Source: Oncomelania hupensis
Lineage: Eukaryota > Mollusca > Gastropoda > Littorinimorpha > Pomatiopsidae
Assembly (NCBI GenBank): GCA_036898135.1
Contig: CM072513.1
Location: 32,463,946-32,527,945, forward strand
Direction: 5' to 3'
DNA: 64,000 nucleotides
Part shown: positions 46,925 through 61,039 of the stretch, in pieces
Position numbering within the stretch: position 1 is the stretch's first letter
How the letters are laid out: each line of letters begins with the position of its first letter
Translations under genes and position numbers: made by a program
The notes under the pieces: model-generated
Told to the model about the DNA's origin: nothing
What the model saw: the letters and a program-made list of their open reading frames with translations, nothing else
Databases searched by the model: none

Positions 46925-47021
46925 CTGTAAAAACACTGGGCACTTTGGACATGAAGCTTTTGACGGTGCGCACTGGTACTCCTGTGCACTCGTCCTGCAT
47001 CCTTTCGATAATCCCCTCCAT
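46925..47021 (-). CDS. R7 RGS exon: start of DEP region
   Basis: This is a 97-base exon of 32 codons plus one base. The acceptor reads tgtttcag and the donor GTGAGT. The peptide begins [11 protein letters not shown] and ends SKVPSVFTG across the splice, matching the MED..ARMQDE...PSVFSG stretch of RGS7 and the [18 protein letters not shown] stretch of EGL-10. It begins in phase 0. In the family a short upstream exon ending in VYRK normally precedes it, so this ATG is probably internal. I did not find that exon. Confidence 0.93.
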
Positions 47022-47224
47022 CTGAAACACACCAAAATCCTATTGAAATTTAATTTTAGCAAAACGTTTTACACAGATCTGGGTATGTACGAAAGCAAAA
47101 AAAATAATTTATAAATAATTACTGGCGTCAACATAGTAATTAAACACACCTGAACAGTAACTGACAACAAGTGCTGAACCCTAACGGGTGCAGAGTTCCC
47201 TCGAGTGCTCTATTTCTCTCTCGC

Positions 47225-47291
47225 GCACACACACACACACACGCGCGCGCGCGCACACACACCTACACACACACACACACCCACACACAAA
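47225..47291. repeat. (CA)n/(CG)n alternating array
   Basis: Alternating purine-pyrimidine sequence with an uninterrupted CG stretch in the middle of CA repeats. Confidence 0.95.
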
Positions 47292-47306
47292 TTAACTAAA
47301 TACAAA

Positions 47307-47728
47307 TGTAGCCGAGCGGAGTATTTGACTCCCGTCTCTCGGCCACCACCCTGAGAACACTGCCTCACCTGAGCATTTTTTTTCCCCATTTATCCCTTGT
47401 AATATGGACATAGAAATATTTGCCCTGCAAGGCGGTGAAGCCTGGTGATAGTAAACCGGGTTGCCGGCTACTAGTGCAACGACACTTCACACAAGTCGCT
47501 GCCATCGACTTGCATAAACTTCCTGCCGACAATCGTTCACCAACAAAAGCAGAAGACGAATGGTCAGCCGGGGAGAACAAATGTCGAGTCGGATTGTCCT
47601 GCATAATCCAAAGGCCACACCAAAGAATTCTGCACAGCAGGAGCTCCCCCAAGGCTAGTCTACCCAAAAAATGTAAGGCAGACAACTTCTCTCCCAAGCC
47701 CGAACTAGTCGCCTCCCATTCCGCCACA
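47307..47728. repeat. HP repeat copy 1
   Basis: A unit of about 420 bp from tagccgagcggag to ttccgccaca. The first 34 bases form a two-step hairpin (GCCGAG with CTCGGC, GGAGT with ACTCC). It matches copies at 60030 and 60636 along its length. Read on the minus strand it starts TGTGGCGGAATGGG and ends CA, like an LTR, but no TSD is visible. Class unknown. Confidence 0.65.
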
Positions 47729-48999
47729 CAACTTCAAAGAAATCCGTCCATTAGTTTTAGAAGAAGAAAAAAACTGCGCAAAATAAATAGATGAAAATAA
47801 AAATATTACGTCGCCACGATGACGTCAATCGATATACACAAGTTTAAACTAATGTTCACAGCATCTGTACACTCTCATTACATAAAAAAATTAAAGGGAA
47901 AGTATTATTTAAAAAAAGTGACGTCATCATGGTTACGTTACACGATTTGCATAATTTTGGTTTTACGTTTTACATAGGTAAAGTCTAAGCATATAAATAC
48001 CAAATTTCAAACAAATACCTCCAGTAATTTTGAAAATAAAAAGGATTAGGAAAAAAAACAAAACAATTCATGACGTTATACGAATGACGTCACTCAAAAT
48101 ACCAGTTTTGTTTAAGGTTCAAGGCAACTGAAAGGAAACGCAGGAGCCGAGGATAGGGATGAGGATAGTACACGAACCACAGACTGATTGTAAAAGAAAA
48201 GGGGTGGGTGAGAATGGAGATGGCCAAAAAGTACCTGTAAACCTATAGCCACGTATAAAACAGACCGACTCTAAAGCTCTGGATGTCTAGGGTCCATCAG
48301 CGAGCGAAGGCCGAGCAATAAAAGCTGGCCAAAGAACTGCGCTGGATGGAAAATGACCATCGATCTTTATTGACCAGCGTGAGATGGCGCGCCTGTCCGT
48401 CCTAGAAAACGATGAAGGCCAGTCTGGGCGAGATGTGCATTGGAGACGCGACTGGCGGTGTTTGCTTTCCACAGGCGTCCAAAGGGGCCACTTCTTCCCC
48501 ACTTCTAACTCCGGAATTGGATGTGCACACAAAACCTCTTGCCCTTACGATCTCCCTTTGTGCCGATAACTGGCTTACGCCTTCAAGCAGACACCGCAGC
48601 AGTGGTCTCGATTAGGGCAATTCCTGCTTCCTTTCACCGCCAAACCTCGCCCAAATGCACTGCGTCAATATCAGCCAGATATAAAAAAAATCCGTTTTAC
48701 ATTATACCACAATAAATACAGAGCTTAAGACCATCAGCTGTATCCTGCAATATGAAACTGGAGAAGAAAAAAAATTAATCAAAATTCGTCTTTCGGTACT
48801 TGCATTGGTTTGGTATACTTTGCATTGCTAATGGCTGTTTTGTTTTTCTTATTGCCTAACACAATATGACAAGTTCAACAAATTATACATAAAATCGACT
48901 TCAGTAGATGATGGCAAACATTAACAAGTTTCAGAAATTTTATTTCAATTCCAAAATTAATTATTGTAAGGAGAATCTGAACTTTAAAAAATTGCAACC
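47729..48999. other. Upstream sequence, no exon recognised
   Basis: I searched the minus strand for the expected RGS exon ending VYRK and did not find it. A GC-richer stretch at 48280-48680 has frames on both strands but no recognisable domain. Confidence 0.45.
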
Positions 49000-49899
<900 letters not shown>

Positions 49900-50790
49900 T
49901 CCAAATTTGCCCGACTTTACCATGGAGTGACAAGGATGACTTATTAGTAAACTTAAGCATCATGCCTCTAGACTATTCTGTAGCAAATTAAAACAAGATG
50001 GCAAACCATTGATACGTGGCAGGATATGTCATTATCTTAACTATCTGCAAGCAAAACACTATCTGTTACGTTGAAACGCGAAGGATAGTATGTCTGAAAC
50101 GCGCACGATAGATCTAATCGTTTTGCTTTGCAAAGTATTAAATAATAGAGTGTATTTACCTTTGATTTGAGTTTGCATTGTTGTTAGGAGAAGCTTTGTA
50201 TAACGTTAATAATTTTCGTTAGTCGATATTATTGGAGAATTCTCTAGATTTGCGTGTTTACGGTCGATCGAAGATTCCCGATAAATGTAAAATAATATTT
50301 GAGAACATTCTTGGAATGTGAAGAAAGATGTATGACGTAAGTCAGTGATGACGAACTTTAGTTTGATTGGTGGTAAAGCGTCATCGCGAACATTCTGACG
50401 TTATCTCGATCGAGAGAAAAACTATAAAATGGATGCTCTGTGTGTGTGTTGAGAGTGAGTTGAAAGTAAAAAGTTGAGAGTGAAAAGGCGATTGTATGCA
50501 GTTGTTGATGAACGCTGAATAAAGTTTGAAAACTTTATACGACTCCGTACCTTGTGGCTGTTTGAAAGGGTTGCGTGGATAAACGAATCTGGGCTACACT
50601 CATCAGTACTTCAGCATTGGGGCTGAATCAACCACTGATAGAGAAAACATCAATCGAGTGTAACACTATCAAAATCGGCCCAGCCTGATATTAAATACGG
50701 CGCACAACGTGGTTAAAAAAAAATGATGAAGCACAATGACCTTGACCTTTGAGAGAAAGTACAAATACGAATGATCTAAAATGCTTAGCA
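49900..50790 (+). repeat. R2 repeat copy 2, interrupted by LTR-1
   Basis: R2 segments at about 49900-50063 and 50671-50790 share acaagatggca, aactatctgcaagcaaaa and tgaccttgacctttga with the copy at 36060. The solo LTR-1 sits between them with its TSD. Confidence 0.55.
50064..50665 (+). mobile_element. Solo LTR, family LTR-1 copy 2
   Basis: A 602-bp unit with TGTTACG at the start and TGTAACA at the end, flanked by perfect CTATC (50059-50063 and 50666-50670). A TATAAAA lies near 50424 and an AATAAA in gctgaataaagtttg near 50519, a normal LTR layout. This copy defines the family ends. No internal genes remain. Confidence 0.92.
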
Positions 50791-52247
50791 GTAGTTAAAG
50801 TATCCACAAAGCAGGGTTCATACAGAACAACTGAGACAAAATTCGAGAATTTTTCCAGAACTTTCAAGACCTACAAACCAAAATTCAAGAACCCTAATCG
50901 CGGGCTTGCTTATTAATTTTAAGTCATACCATTACTCTAAATATTGACTTATTGTAATCTTGTGTATTAATTATTTGTTTTAATAAATCATGTGCTTTTT
51001 GTAATGTATGCAATAAAGTAATTCAGTGAAAATAAATTTCCTTATTATCATAAACAAAATCTATGCCAAATGTAATAAAGATTTAAAAAAAAATTTTAAT
51101 GTTAGATTAAATTAAATATATCATTAAAAAAAACTAATCCTAACCCAAACATCTCATTACACATATTTTGCAGTTTGAGCCTTAAAATTAATGTTATTAT
51201 TGTACTGTTGGTACTCATACGTTATTCAGTGTTAAGTTAATTACATTATATTATATTATTAGGCAAATTATAAGTGTGTTTTCTTTTAAAGGAAGTAATT
51301 ATAAACACTGTAATAAAGTTTTTCACTATAAATCTTAGGATCATGGCAATAAATACACGCTAGTGTGCAGGCATGAAAACCCTTTTGTTTTCTTTTCTTT
51401 TCTTTTTTTTAAAATAAGGAGATTTATCCTTAAATGGGGCAGGGGTCTGGGATCTCCCCGGCACCGGTGGGGTCCAGGGATCGGGCCCGGAAAACGCCCC
51501 CCCCCCCTCCCCCGAAATGAATTTCAGCAATTTTGACAGGGATTATATGGCCTCTACTGAGAGATAAAAATCAGAAGTCTGAAAACCCAATGCTTAAAAA
51601 TGCTTTGAAGCAGAACCCCATTACTCTCTTATAGAATTTAGTAACAGAGGCATTGTAACAAGTTTTAGTTCACTTTATGCGGCCAATGTATTGCCCATGG
51701 TACCAAACTGTTGCACAAGTCGTGTCTATAATGCATAGATCTTAATTTATTTTCCATGAATTAGTGGTAGCATAACGCTCAAATGTGTAGTTTTCTGTCC
51801 CTAAAGTGTAGTATAAACAGGTCTGTAACAATATCTGCATAAAATATAAAAATAAAATTAGGAGCGATGGACAGATCGACTAACCGAGATCGCAAAATAA
51901 AATTATTATCGTGAAGGTGTTGACTATGTACTGTCTAATAATTCTGGGCAGAAAAAAGGCTAGTTTACCATCAAAAGTTAATTTTCTTGAGGAAAGTGCT
52001 TTTAATACCCTAAAAGTCTACATAATCAATGGACCGCTGGACTAACTAGCTTTATTAGCAGAAGCAAACAATCATTTAAAATCATTACTCGGCGGGAAAA
52101 CGATCTGTCCTCGTGGAAAACCCTATTTCATTTTCATTTGATATTGCAGTATCTTGTGTCACCAGTGAAATTTGTTCATTTCCTTTCTCAAAAAGGAGCA
52201 CAACTTCACGACGTAACTGTCTTGTCATTTGCTTACGTCCGACAAAA
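50791..52247. other. AT-rich sequence with TIR-like scraps
   Basis: CAGGGTTCATAC at 50814 resembles the TIR of the element at 197-1230, with an inverted agaaccct at 50886. A GC-rich zone at 51434-51520 (caggggtctggg, gtggggtccaggg) recalls the subterminal zone at 38103. No complete element or gene could be delimited. Confidence 0.4.
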
Positions 52248-53212
52248 TAACTAGAAGGGTAAAGCCCACATGCCTCACTTGCTCCTTATGGAATTCCCAA
52301 TATTTATCATGAACATGAGTGCCCAGGAAAAAAAAATGGTGGCATTAAATTGCGAAGTAATACCGACTTTGATTTTTCTATGCTCTTGACCTTGAGATGA
52401 CAATGACCTCCGGCTCCAAATACACTCATGTCAAATAAAGAAAGTTATATTATGCAAAATAACTGACCTTTGGATGACCTTGACCTTCAGTGACTTTGAC
52501 CTTGGTATGACCTTGACCCTCACGTGATCTCTCATGCATGTCTGATCAAATAACCCAATGCTGACATTGCATACTATCGGTTAAATAAACAGCAATTCAA
52601 AATACGATGACCAATTTAAAAAATTAAAAAAAAGTTTTTGCAAGGTTTAAAATGACATTGATCTTCAAGATCAACGTCAAAACGGAAAATATATGAAAGA
52701 TCAATCTATAATTCTAAATACAACATGTTTGGACTTTATATAGTTTAGGGTCAAGGTCACTTCAAAGTACCTATACAAACCGATTTTGGACAGCTCCAAC
52801 GACCTTGACCTTGGAGTGAGGTTGACCAAATTTGCGAAGTATTTTTGTCTCATTGATACCTATCAGGCGTCAAAAAATCATAGTTTCAATATTTATACAC
52901 AGAAAAAAAATGTTTGTACAAAATTGCCATTCTTGTTACTAACATTTGATGACCTCACTTTGACGTGAATTCATTCATTTACTGATCATTTATGAGGTCT
53001 CATGGATATACACCATCTTACCAAGGTTGGTTGTGATAGCTGAAATACGTTCTGAGTACTTTAGCAACTTTAAAGTTTGAGCACAAATCAGATTGTTAGC
53101 GGTGGTGGTGGAAGTAGTGGGGGTGAGAGGGGAAAAGTGGTGGTTGGGGGAAGGGAGGAGAGTACATAAATTCACATTACTATTACTACTATGCATGAGA
53201 GTCAAAATTTTG
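52248..53212 (+). repeat. R1 copy f, near full length
   Basis: The only nearly uninterrupted R1, 965 bp, from actagaagggtaaagcccac to gcatgagagtcaaaa. It holds at least three TGACCTTGACC motifs in full and several half sites. There is no open frame over 60 codons beyond chance. Confidence 0.85.
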
Positions 53213-55434
53213 ACTACTCGATCTTATTTAGATGACTGAAAGTGAAAGCAAATTTGAATGTGACATGTTAAAAGAACACAGCGGAGTTGGCAAACCCCGT
53301 TAATATTTCAGTGTGGAGAAGACATTTTTAGCAGAAGATAAAATATTCTGAGACGGGGTTATTTGCAAAAGATACAATTTTCTAACAGATGATAGATAAT
53401 GTGTAGTATACGGGGTGAGTGAGGCAAGAATCATAACACACAACAGACTTGTCAGAAAACATCCAAAGATGTCAGCGCATGATTTACATACTCTTGAGGC
53501 TGGTGAGCTTAAGTGGAAGTGACACTAATGCGTTTTTGTTTTGCTTTTCCGCAAAAACGACAGAAATGGCTTCATTATACATCAATTCAAACTTGCCATA
53601 GACACACTCAATCGCTGTTATTATCAACAAAGGTAATTATTGTTCTGCATCGCTCACTGTAATCCTACTAAAAATTTTAGTTGAACCAATGTCAATGTCT
53701 CCTCCAATCCATTGAGCATGCCTATCATCATCACCATCATCAGAAACGTCTTACTCGGTCTGGTAATTATCGCAAGACCTTTAAAGTCCTTTTCGTGTTT
53801 TTGTTTGTCTTTATTTTTTAAATTCCATCCCCTCCATCTCCACATTGAAATATCCCATTTAACCCAACCTAAAGTAAACTAACTTAAACCACCCTCACGA
53901 TCATCGTAGAGAAACTATACAACTACCATGTGAGCTACCTGGCAAACTATGCTCAGAATCAAAACAACACCTATGGCTTCCCTGCACGCTGTTACGACTG
54001 TGTATGAATACCGATCTTGAGCTCCGTGTCTCAAGGACCAATTACGTGAGGTTAGTTCGTAAGCTACAACCTGCAACTAGTCCTAGGCTGGAGGGGTTTC
54101 TAAACGTATTCACATAAAAAAAGATGCAACGCTGCCGCTACAAGTCGGAAGGAGCCATGATGTAGGCCAATAAATTTTAATTATCGCACGGGAGTTCCGG
54201 TCTCATGAACCTTATAGCTAGACCAGAATGCGATTATCCCAGAACGCATGTAGGCGCACGCATAGGCTCGCTGCTGGATAGCATCGTCTCTAATCAACAA
54301 CAATAAGACTGTGAATGGCATCGAGCCTACGAACCCTTGAATAAAGGCCGACAACGAAGGGAGCAAAGATGCTATTTAGGCACAGACAGGCAACATCGTA
54401 GTGAATACAATGGTGCTATTAAAAATCATGTGGGATTTAGAAAACATATTATAGTTGTAGGGATGCAGCTAGTTTTAATACTAAATAAGATTGCGAAAGA
54501 AAAACCTCAGGCAAGATTTAAAGTCTTATACACTCCACATCCATTTCAAATTATTGTTGTGAGTGGACACGCTCACTCTTGCCTTACAACAGGCGTCAGA
54601 GGCTAGCATGGCGGTGCAAGCTAGAGAAGGCATCGGTAGAAGCAATCGATAGGAAAATTTGCCAACTAGTCACAAGTCGCACACCCTCCGTGGAAACGCC
54701 ACCGCAGACGGCGGAAGAAAAGTACAGCAAGCAAGCGCCGAATATGTGAATGGATCATGGGTGTCTTCCCGCCCTTGTGTCTACAGTCATCAACCCTTCT
54801 ATATGCTTAGCTATTTCAGTTACCAACATCGCAGCCCCTTGTTCTTTCCTCCTATTATTGTTCCTTCCTCTCTCCCTGCATCCGTTTGCTTCCTCTAAGC
54901 CAACGTGTATTTTCCACCGTTTATTTTCTCACTAAAACGCCTTGCAGTTAACATCTTGTTGCTTATGCAATACATTTTTGAAACGATTCAAAACTCCAGT
55001 CCTCTATTCGTTAACGGTGCAATGATTTCAATAAATTTTCGTAAACGGGTTCACTAGTACAAGTATAACAAGGTAAAATTCGGATTTGGTCGTGTATTTA
55101 ATTCCTCGTTTGTTTGTTTAGCTTTGTTTAAGCCTTTTCAAGCCAATGTATGAATGAACTAACAAATTCCGGTTTTCAGATATATATGAATTATGTGGAG
55201 TAGTTTTAGGATATATCCTATATATAGGAGAAATGAAGGGGGGAAGCACTAGTATTTCCAAGAGAATAACGTTCTTTTATTCCTTCTCACTGTCCATGTA
55301 CACTACTACACCATAGACTTGCACTAATAACGTTCCATCTCGTCTCATCTGCTTGTCTAAATCCCAGGGCCCTTGTCTCAACATCGCTTGTGTGCCAGCC
55401 CTGATTAGCCTGCTATGTAATTCTGCTGTTCAAG
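53213..55434. other. Unassigned sequence, no gene recognised
   Basis: No domain, exon or repeat family could be supported on either strand. Confidence 0.45.
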
Positions 55435-55442
55435 GACACACT

Positions 55443-56373
55443 CCCCCCCCCCGTGAGGGTGCCGGGGGTTTCAATATAAATAGTATGCCCACTTTTAGTG
55501 CTTTAAATTCCCCCTGTCGCGGTCTTTCTCATTTGTTCTCTCTCATTCCTACTCTGTTCTTCTTCTTCTTCGTAATACTGTGGATACCCCGTATTTGAGG
55601 AAAATGATTCCACAACTTTTGGCGTGCGCAGCCAAGGTGCATGGTGGGTGTGTTCTAGTCACCGGTACTCACCCGTCTAGGACATGAGCGTCAGGATCTT
55701 TAAAGTCCGTTATGAAGGAATGTATGCGACACAGACTAGAACTCGGTTTATACTCTCATCCGAAGGAGTAAGGAACGGGAGTAAAGTGTCTTTCCCAAGA
55801 GCACAACACAATGCCCCGGCCTGGGCTCGAACCCGGGACCTTCAGATCCGCAAGCCAAAGCTCTACCATTAGGCCACCGTGCCACCCTGTTCTATCAATC
55901 TACTATACTATCTTCTTCTTCGCTAGACCAGTCATCTACTTTTTTTCCTTGAAAACTTTTCCGGGACAAAATTCCTCATTTGTGTGTGAGGTCTGTTGGA
56001 TCAGTTTGGGAATACTGGACGCTTGCTGCCAAATGGTCATTGGGGCTTCCTATGATGTTATTATTTGGCAATGTAGGCATTTTATATGCATGTGTTTTGT
56101 TGATATTTTATAATGATGTTTGTATTCTATTTTGTTTTTGTAAACGGAGGTTCGATAGCCTCAGCGTCCCCTGCGTGGGATGTCTTTATTGTAAAGTGAC
56201 CGACTGATGGATTGCCTTCAGTGTTACCACTAGGGTTGTTTCGGCAGATCTTTTATGCGGATTAGGGGTGAGTCCTCTTTCAGCGAAGTTGTGGTCTTGA
56301 TTTTGTGGTCCTGATTCAGCTCTTTGCAGTCCGCTGGACCATGTAAGCAATGAATAACTAAACTAAACTAAAT
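55443..56373 (+). mobile_element. CP retroposon copy E (ACTAA-tail subfamily)
   Basis: It begins with a C-run and gtgagggtgccggggg, has TATAAATAG, and ends aagcaatgaataactaaac with ACTAA repeats. GACACACT lies on both sides (55435-55442 and 56374-56381). A SINE is inserted at 55561-55886. Without it the copy is about 600 bp. Confidence 0.88.
55561..55886 (-). repeat. tRNA-headed SINE inside CP copy E
   Basis: On the minus strand: GGTGGCCTAATGGTAGAG (A box), CGGGTTCGAGCCC (B box), then tgtgctcttgggaaagacac and tttactcccg, a body seen in widespread invertebrate SINEs, ending in GAA repeats. CTGTTCT flanks it (55554-55560 and 55887-55893), and excision restores the CP sequence. Confidence 0.85.
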
Positions 56374-56381
56374 GACACACT

Positions 56382-59300
56382 ACACTCCAACTGCACGTTC
56401 GCGATACCTGCCATGAGCGCACTTTCCCCGAGAATGGGGAGCGGTCGGAGGCTACTCAGTATTTGCTAAACCAACAAGACCTCAGATCAGACTCAGTATA
56501 CGTAGACGTAGAATGGAAATAATAAATTATAATAATGAAATCGCAATCTCTTTAAATGCCTGTCGGAACAACGCGCACACATTCATATACTATCCCGCCC
56601 GGCTACATAAAACACACACAAATTATGAACATTGACAAGTATTTAAATAAATAAAGCGTTGGAGCGACAAAGGGTCTGATAATATTAACCCCCGATAACA
56701 TAGCAATCATTCATAATAACATTATTCTGAATTAGTTTGGCGGTCTGCAAAATTGAACTGCAGACAGCAATGAATTGTTGTTACAACTAGTGTCGTCTGC
56801 GTCAAAGATGACAAGACAAGCGAATTGTTTCCCTTTACTCTCGCCAGTTGCTTGCTTGATTCATTGGATGGAAAACTGTTCCATTATATCTTTTTTTTTT
56901 AAAGAACAATTAGCAAGCGCCAACAGTAAGAATTCAAGAGATAGCATGAGTTATTCCAGATGTCGATCCGGGTTGCCAATAAAGGAAATTAAAAAAAAAA
57001 AAAAACTGCGAGAGAGTTTCAGGCAACTAACCTCTTCTCACTCTGTGTCACCTTGTTACTTTTATCACGGAGAGCGCGTGGCGGATGAAAGTTGAGATGG
57101 GTAAGCGGAGGTCGAGAGGGATAGAATGAGGTATCGCTGACAAAAGTTTCCCTGAATGTTTATTTTTATTGAAACTGCTTGTAATGTAAACAAATTCACT
57201 GCTGTAAATTAATTATAATATCATAAGAGTATGTCACGAGAATACCGGTAATCAATAATCTGGAGCTTACTCTCACAGGAATTCGCAAATTGTATTATTA
57301 TATATTCTTTAATTCTAATAAAACGAAGCGTCATATATATGCTACACTGGCTTGTAATGGCAGTTAGTAAGACACAGTGACAGTGTCATTGAAAACTTAT
57401 ATTTAACTTCGGGGTTGGCAAAACACAAAACTGAGCCAGCCAATGATTTTCCATTCAGCTTTTAAAGGTTTAGAATAAATTGACGTTCTAGCGTTTTATC
57501 AGTACATGCGAGTATTCTCGTGTTTATATTCTAACTTTTTTGTGATATCAATCAACAATTTTATATTATTGCGTTGAAGCGCCGCGCCGGAAACAACCTT
57601 ATACCTAGGACCCTTGTCAATCAACTGCTGAACATAGAAACCCATAATTATACACGTTTCCTTTTAATTGTCTTTATGGTTTTATTCAATGTGCATCATA
57701 ATTGCAATTGTGTGAAGGGATGCGATCAGTTTACTAGTGTTTTAGTCTCAAAACACTTTCTGTTTCCCCTTGTGTAGTCTCGTTTTCCTCAACCTCAAGC
57801 AACTGGTGTGCTAACGGTACAATCTTAGTATAAAAAAGTATATCTTGGGGTAAGAGGCCAAGGCCAAGGCCAACAAAGTTTTGCCAACTCTGTCAATGGA
57901 AATCGAGATGGCATCTACTACTATGTGTTATCGCTCCCCTTCTCTCCCCCTCCCCGCACATATATGTTGCAAGAACAATCCAAACCATGGTGTTTCAAGG
58001 TCAGTTTTTGGACTGTATAATTAACACCAATATATCCTGTGTCTTGTTGGATGAAGCTCGAAGCCCGATCTGCCCGAAATGTACAAATAATCTAGATTAA
58101 TGCATTAATGTACATTATCAGTTATTAACGATAACCTTGGGTCAATTTAATGCTAGATAATTGCATGTGGTATATACTGCAAGAAAACTGTATGCTCATT
58201 GTCCATAAAGATGAGAAACCTGTAAACTTAATGAGCTAATTTCACAGGCAAAATACACCTGAAAAAATTAAATTAAATTAGAGCCGACTGCATCCAGGAA
58301 GCTTCAAATTTATCTCTTCACAGCCTTGATATTTATAATTAGAGACTGAACTAATGGGACTTCGAAACACTGAATTCTTTTGTGTTTGATTAGAAACTGG
58401 CAGCGAGAGAACGATTTAGAATGACAGGGCCGAGTTTGAGAAGGAAAGCAAAGATTTATGGGGCAATAAAAACTGGTCCAACCTAAACATTGGCAAGTTC
58501 AATTGTGGCCAAATGGTAAAATGAAACCTCTACTCCTGAAACACAATAATACATGGATGGAGATAAACTGTACAGGTACCTTCAAAAGGACGAGATGAAG
58601 GAAAACGTCAGTGAAATGGGTAGGGTAGGGCTTTAAAATCATCTGTGCTCGATCCATGTTGTTAGTCAATCATTGCTTGACAACCCTAGAACATCAGAAA
58701 CATCATAATATACCGGAGGGAAAACAAAATGGAAATTACATCAGCCGTTCTCTTCAAATGAAAATTCCCACCTTTTCCGTGTTTGAAAACTCAAGCAACA
58801 GCCAGTCAAGTTCATGTCCCAAAATAATTTGGTTAATACCATTACCAATCATACAATGTCATTGATTATTCCCAAAGCTTGAAACAAACAACTTCAACCT
58901 TCTCATCTCACACCCCTTCTAATCCTCCTCTTCCCTGCCCCCAACCTATCATAAACCATATCTGCCCATCACATGTACACGTATCAGCAATGTACTATTA
59001 ATTATGTGTATCACCATGCACTGTTCAACTATGCAAGAACCCAGGGAATATTGAGCTGCAAGTATGCAAGAAGTGAACCCAGGTAGACTGGGTACTAGAC
59101 TGTGGAAGTAGAACCCAAGCACTGGACTGTTCAATGCCTGAAGCCGGGTACTGGGCCATGCAAATAATCGAAACCCCAGGTACATTAAAAAAACAAACAG
59201 AGGTGAATGTTACAGACTGGAATGAAATAATGTTGGTTCAGCTCATAAAACCACAAGGGAAATTACACAGGAAATGCCAGCCAGACAAGTTTTGGAAGTT

Positions 59301-60029
59301 TTGCTCTTTCCTGTCAACCAGTTTTGGTCCTCTGCACTACAATGTACTGGAATTTTAAATTTTTCTTTGCACAAAGTCCAGGTACAAAAAGACTATTCCA
59401 CATACGAAAAACTATTCCGCATTTGTGGGTTTCTTTCCCTGAGACTTGAGAGAACTGGAAGTTTACTCTCCTGCGTTCAAAATCAACTAAGCTTCTTTGT
59501 ACATTTTTTTTTTGATAGTTCAGAGAGTTTCATGTTAAAGCGCTTCATCAGATGAGGAAAGAACGTTGAGCTAGAACGTTGAGCTCTTGTTAAAATGTTA
59601 ACTTATAAAGTTATATTTCACCATTTTTTTTGTCAGTTCATCAGCACAATCAGTGTACTTATGACTTCAAATTTTAACAACTCTCTATTATATTATTATG
59701 TATACAAATCTTAGTTTTGGAAACTGTAACTTGTACGTGAGTGTAAGCTGCTTAGCTGGATTCATGAAATCCAGAAAAGACAACTTAATTAATAGTTCTG
59801 TACCTTAGAGCCTTGAACGGCAATAACAGCAAGAAATGTGAACTTTACAAAATCTATGTGTTGTTATTAATAACAATGTTGATGCTACCTCAAGACAGAA
59901 CATGCATGTATTTGAAACTCAAAGTCTTTGAAACTTTTAAGAGATGCGGGTGTAAAATTTTAGCGTCAGTATTGCCTTTGTTTCATGCTGTCTTTGTTCA
60001 ATGCATTTTGTATGCTTCAGTTTTCAATT
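56382..60029. other. Unassigned sequence, no gene recognised
   Basis: About 3.6 kb of AT-rich sequence with no recognised exon, transposon protein or repeat family. Short A- and T-runs lie at 56890 and 56990. Confidence 0.45.
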
Positions 60030-60471
60030 TGATAGCCGAGCGGAGTATTTGACTCCCGCCTCTCGGCCATGACCTTGAGAACACTGCCCGAATTAAACTG
60101 TTATTTTTCATTTATCCCTCCCTCATAAGAGAGACATAAAAATTGTTGCCCTGCAAAGATGAAGATGCTAGTTGATAGTAAACCGGTTTGCCGATTACTA
60201 GTGCCATGACACTCTCTACAAGTGACTGCGCCACTGACCTGCATAAAATGCCTGCAGACAACGCCTGCAGACAACGTAGTCCTGCTCACCACCAAAAGCA
60301 GAAGAGGAATGGTCAGGAGGGAGAACATATGTCGTGTCGCCTTGTCCTGCATAACCCAATGGCCACACCAAAGGATTCTGCACAGCAGGAGCCACCCAAG
60401 GCTAGACTAACCAACAAATGGAAGGTAGACAATCTCCCAAGGCGTAAACAGTGGCCTCCCATTCCGCCACA
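60030..60471. repeat. HP repeat copy 2
   Basis: From tagccgagcggag to ttccgccaca, with the terminal hairpin intact. It includes agtaaaccggtttgccg, gtcctgcataaccca and ggccacaccaaaggattc. A small tandem cctgcagacaacg is doubled. Confidence 0.7.
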
Positions 60472-60767
60472 AATCCCACAGCTCAAATCATGGTTTCCTA
60501 GTTCGAAATAGGTATGTCTGGAACCGCCACTGACTACGCCCAGTCAGTATTTATTTACAGACTTAACAGTGAAAAACTGACTTCCACAGTTGCCACTGTC
60601 CAGCATCATCCTGTTCCCAGTCGTTTCACCACTTTTGGCTGAGCGGAGTATTTTGACTCCAACTTCTCGGCCATGACCTTGAAAACACAGTCCAATTTGA
60701 AATGTATTTTCATTTATACCTCGTAAGGACACAAAAAATATTTGTCCTGCATGGCGGAGAAGCATGC

Positions 60768-60956
60768 AGAGCATCAGGCCTTGCTGTAAAGTCTAAAAAC
60801 CATCCTGCAAGGCATGGTGCAAGGAGGCAAAAGAAGTGGGAGACAGAAAGAGGTGGGAGCTGAGGACAGAGAAAGATGGAGTGCGCTGGTTAAATGATCA
60901 TCTGTGGTGCACCAACGACTTTCGAGTTACGGGATAGGATAGGTTAAGATAGTGCC
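60768..60956 (+). mobile_element. Decayed LINE-X 3' fragment
   Basis: gcatcaggccttgc, atcctgcaaggca.ggtgcaa, gaggacagagaaagatggag and ttacgggataggatagg match the LINE-X end, with about 50 bases deleted in the middle and a remnant GGATA tail. Confidence 0.85.
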
Positions 60957-61039
60957 ATGACACTCTCTACAAGTCACTGCCACTGACTTGCATAAAATGC
61001 CTGCCAAAAATGTAGTCCTGCTCGCCACCAAAAGCAGAA

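Noticed and set aside
47365..47727. 120-codon minus frame in HP copy 1
   Set aside because: Copies 2 and 3 break the frame, and it has no known domain.
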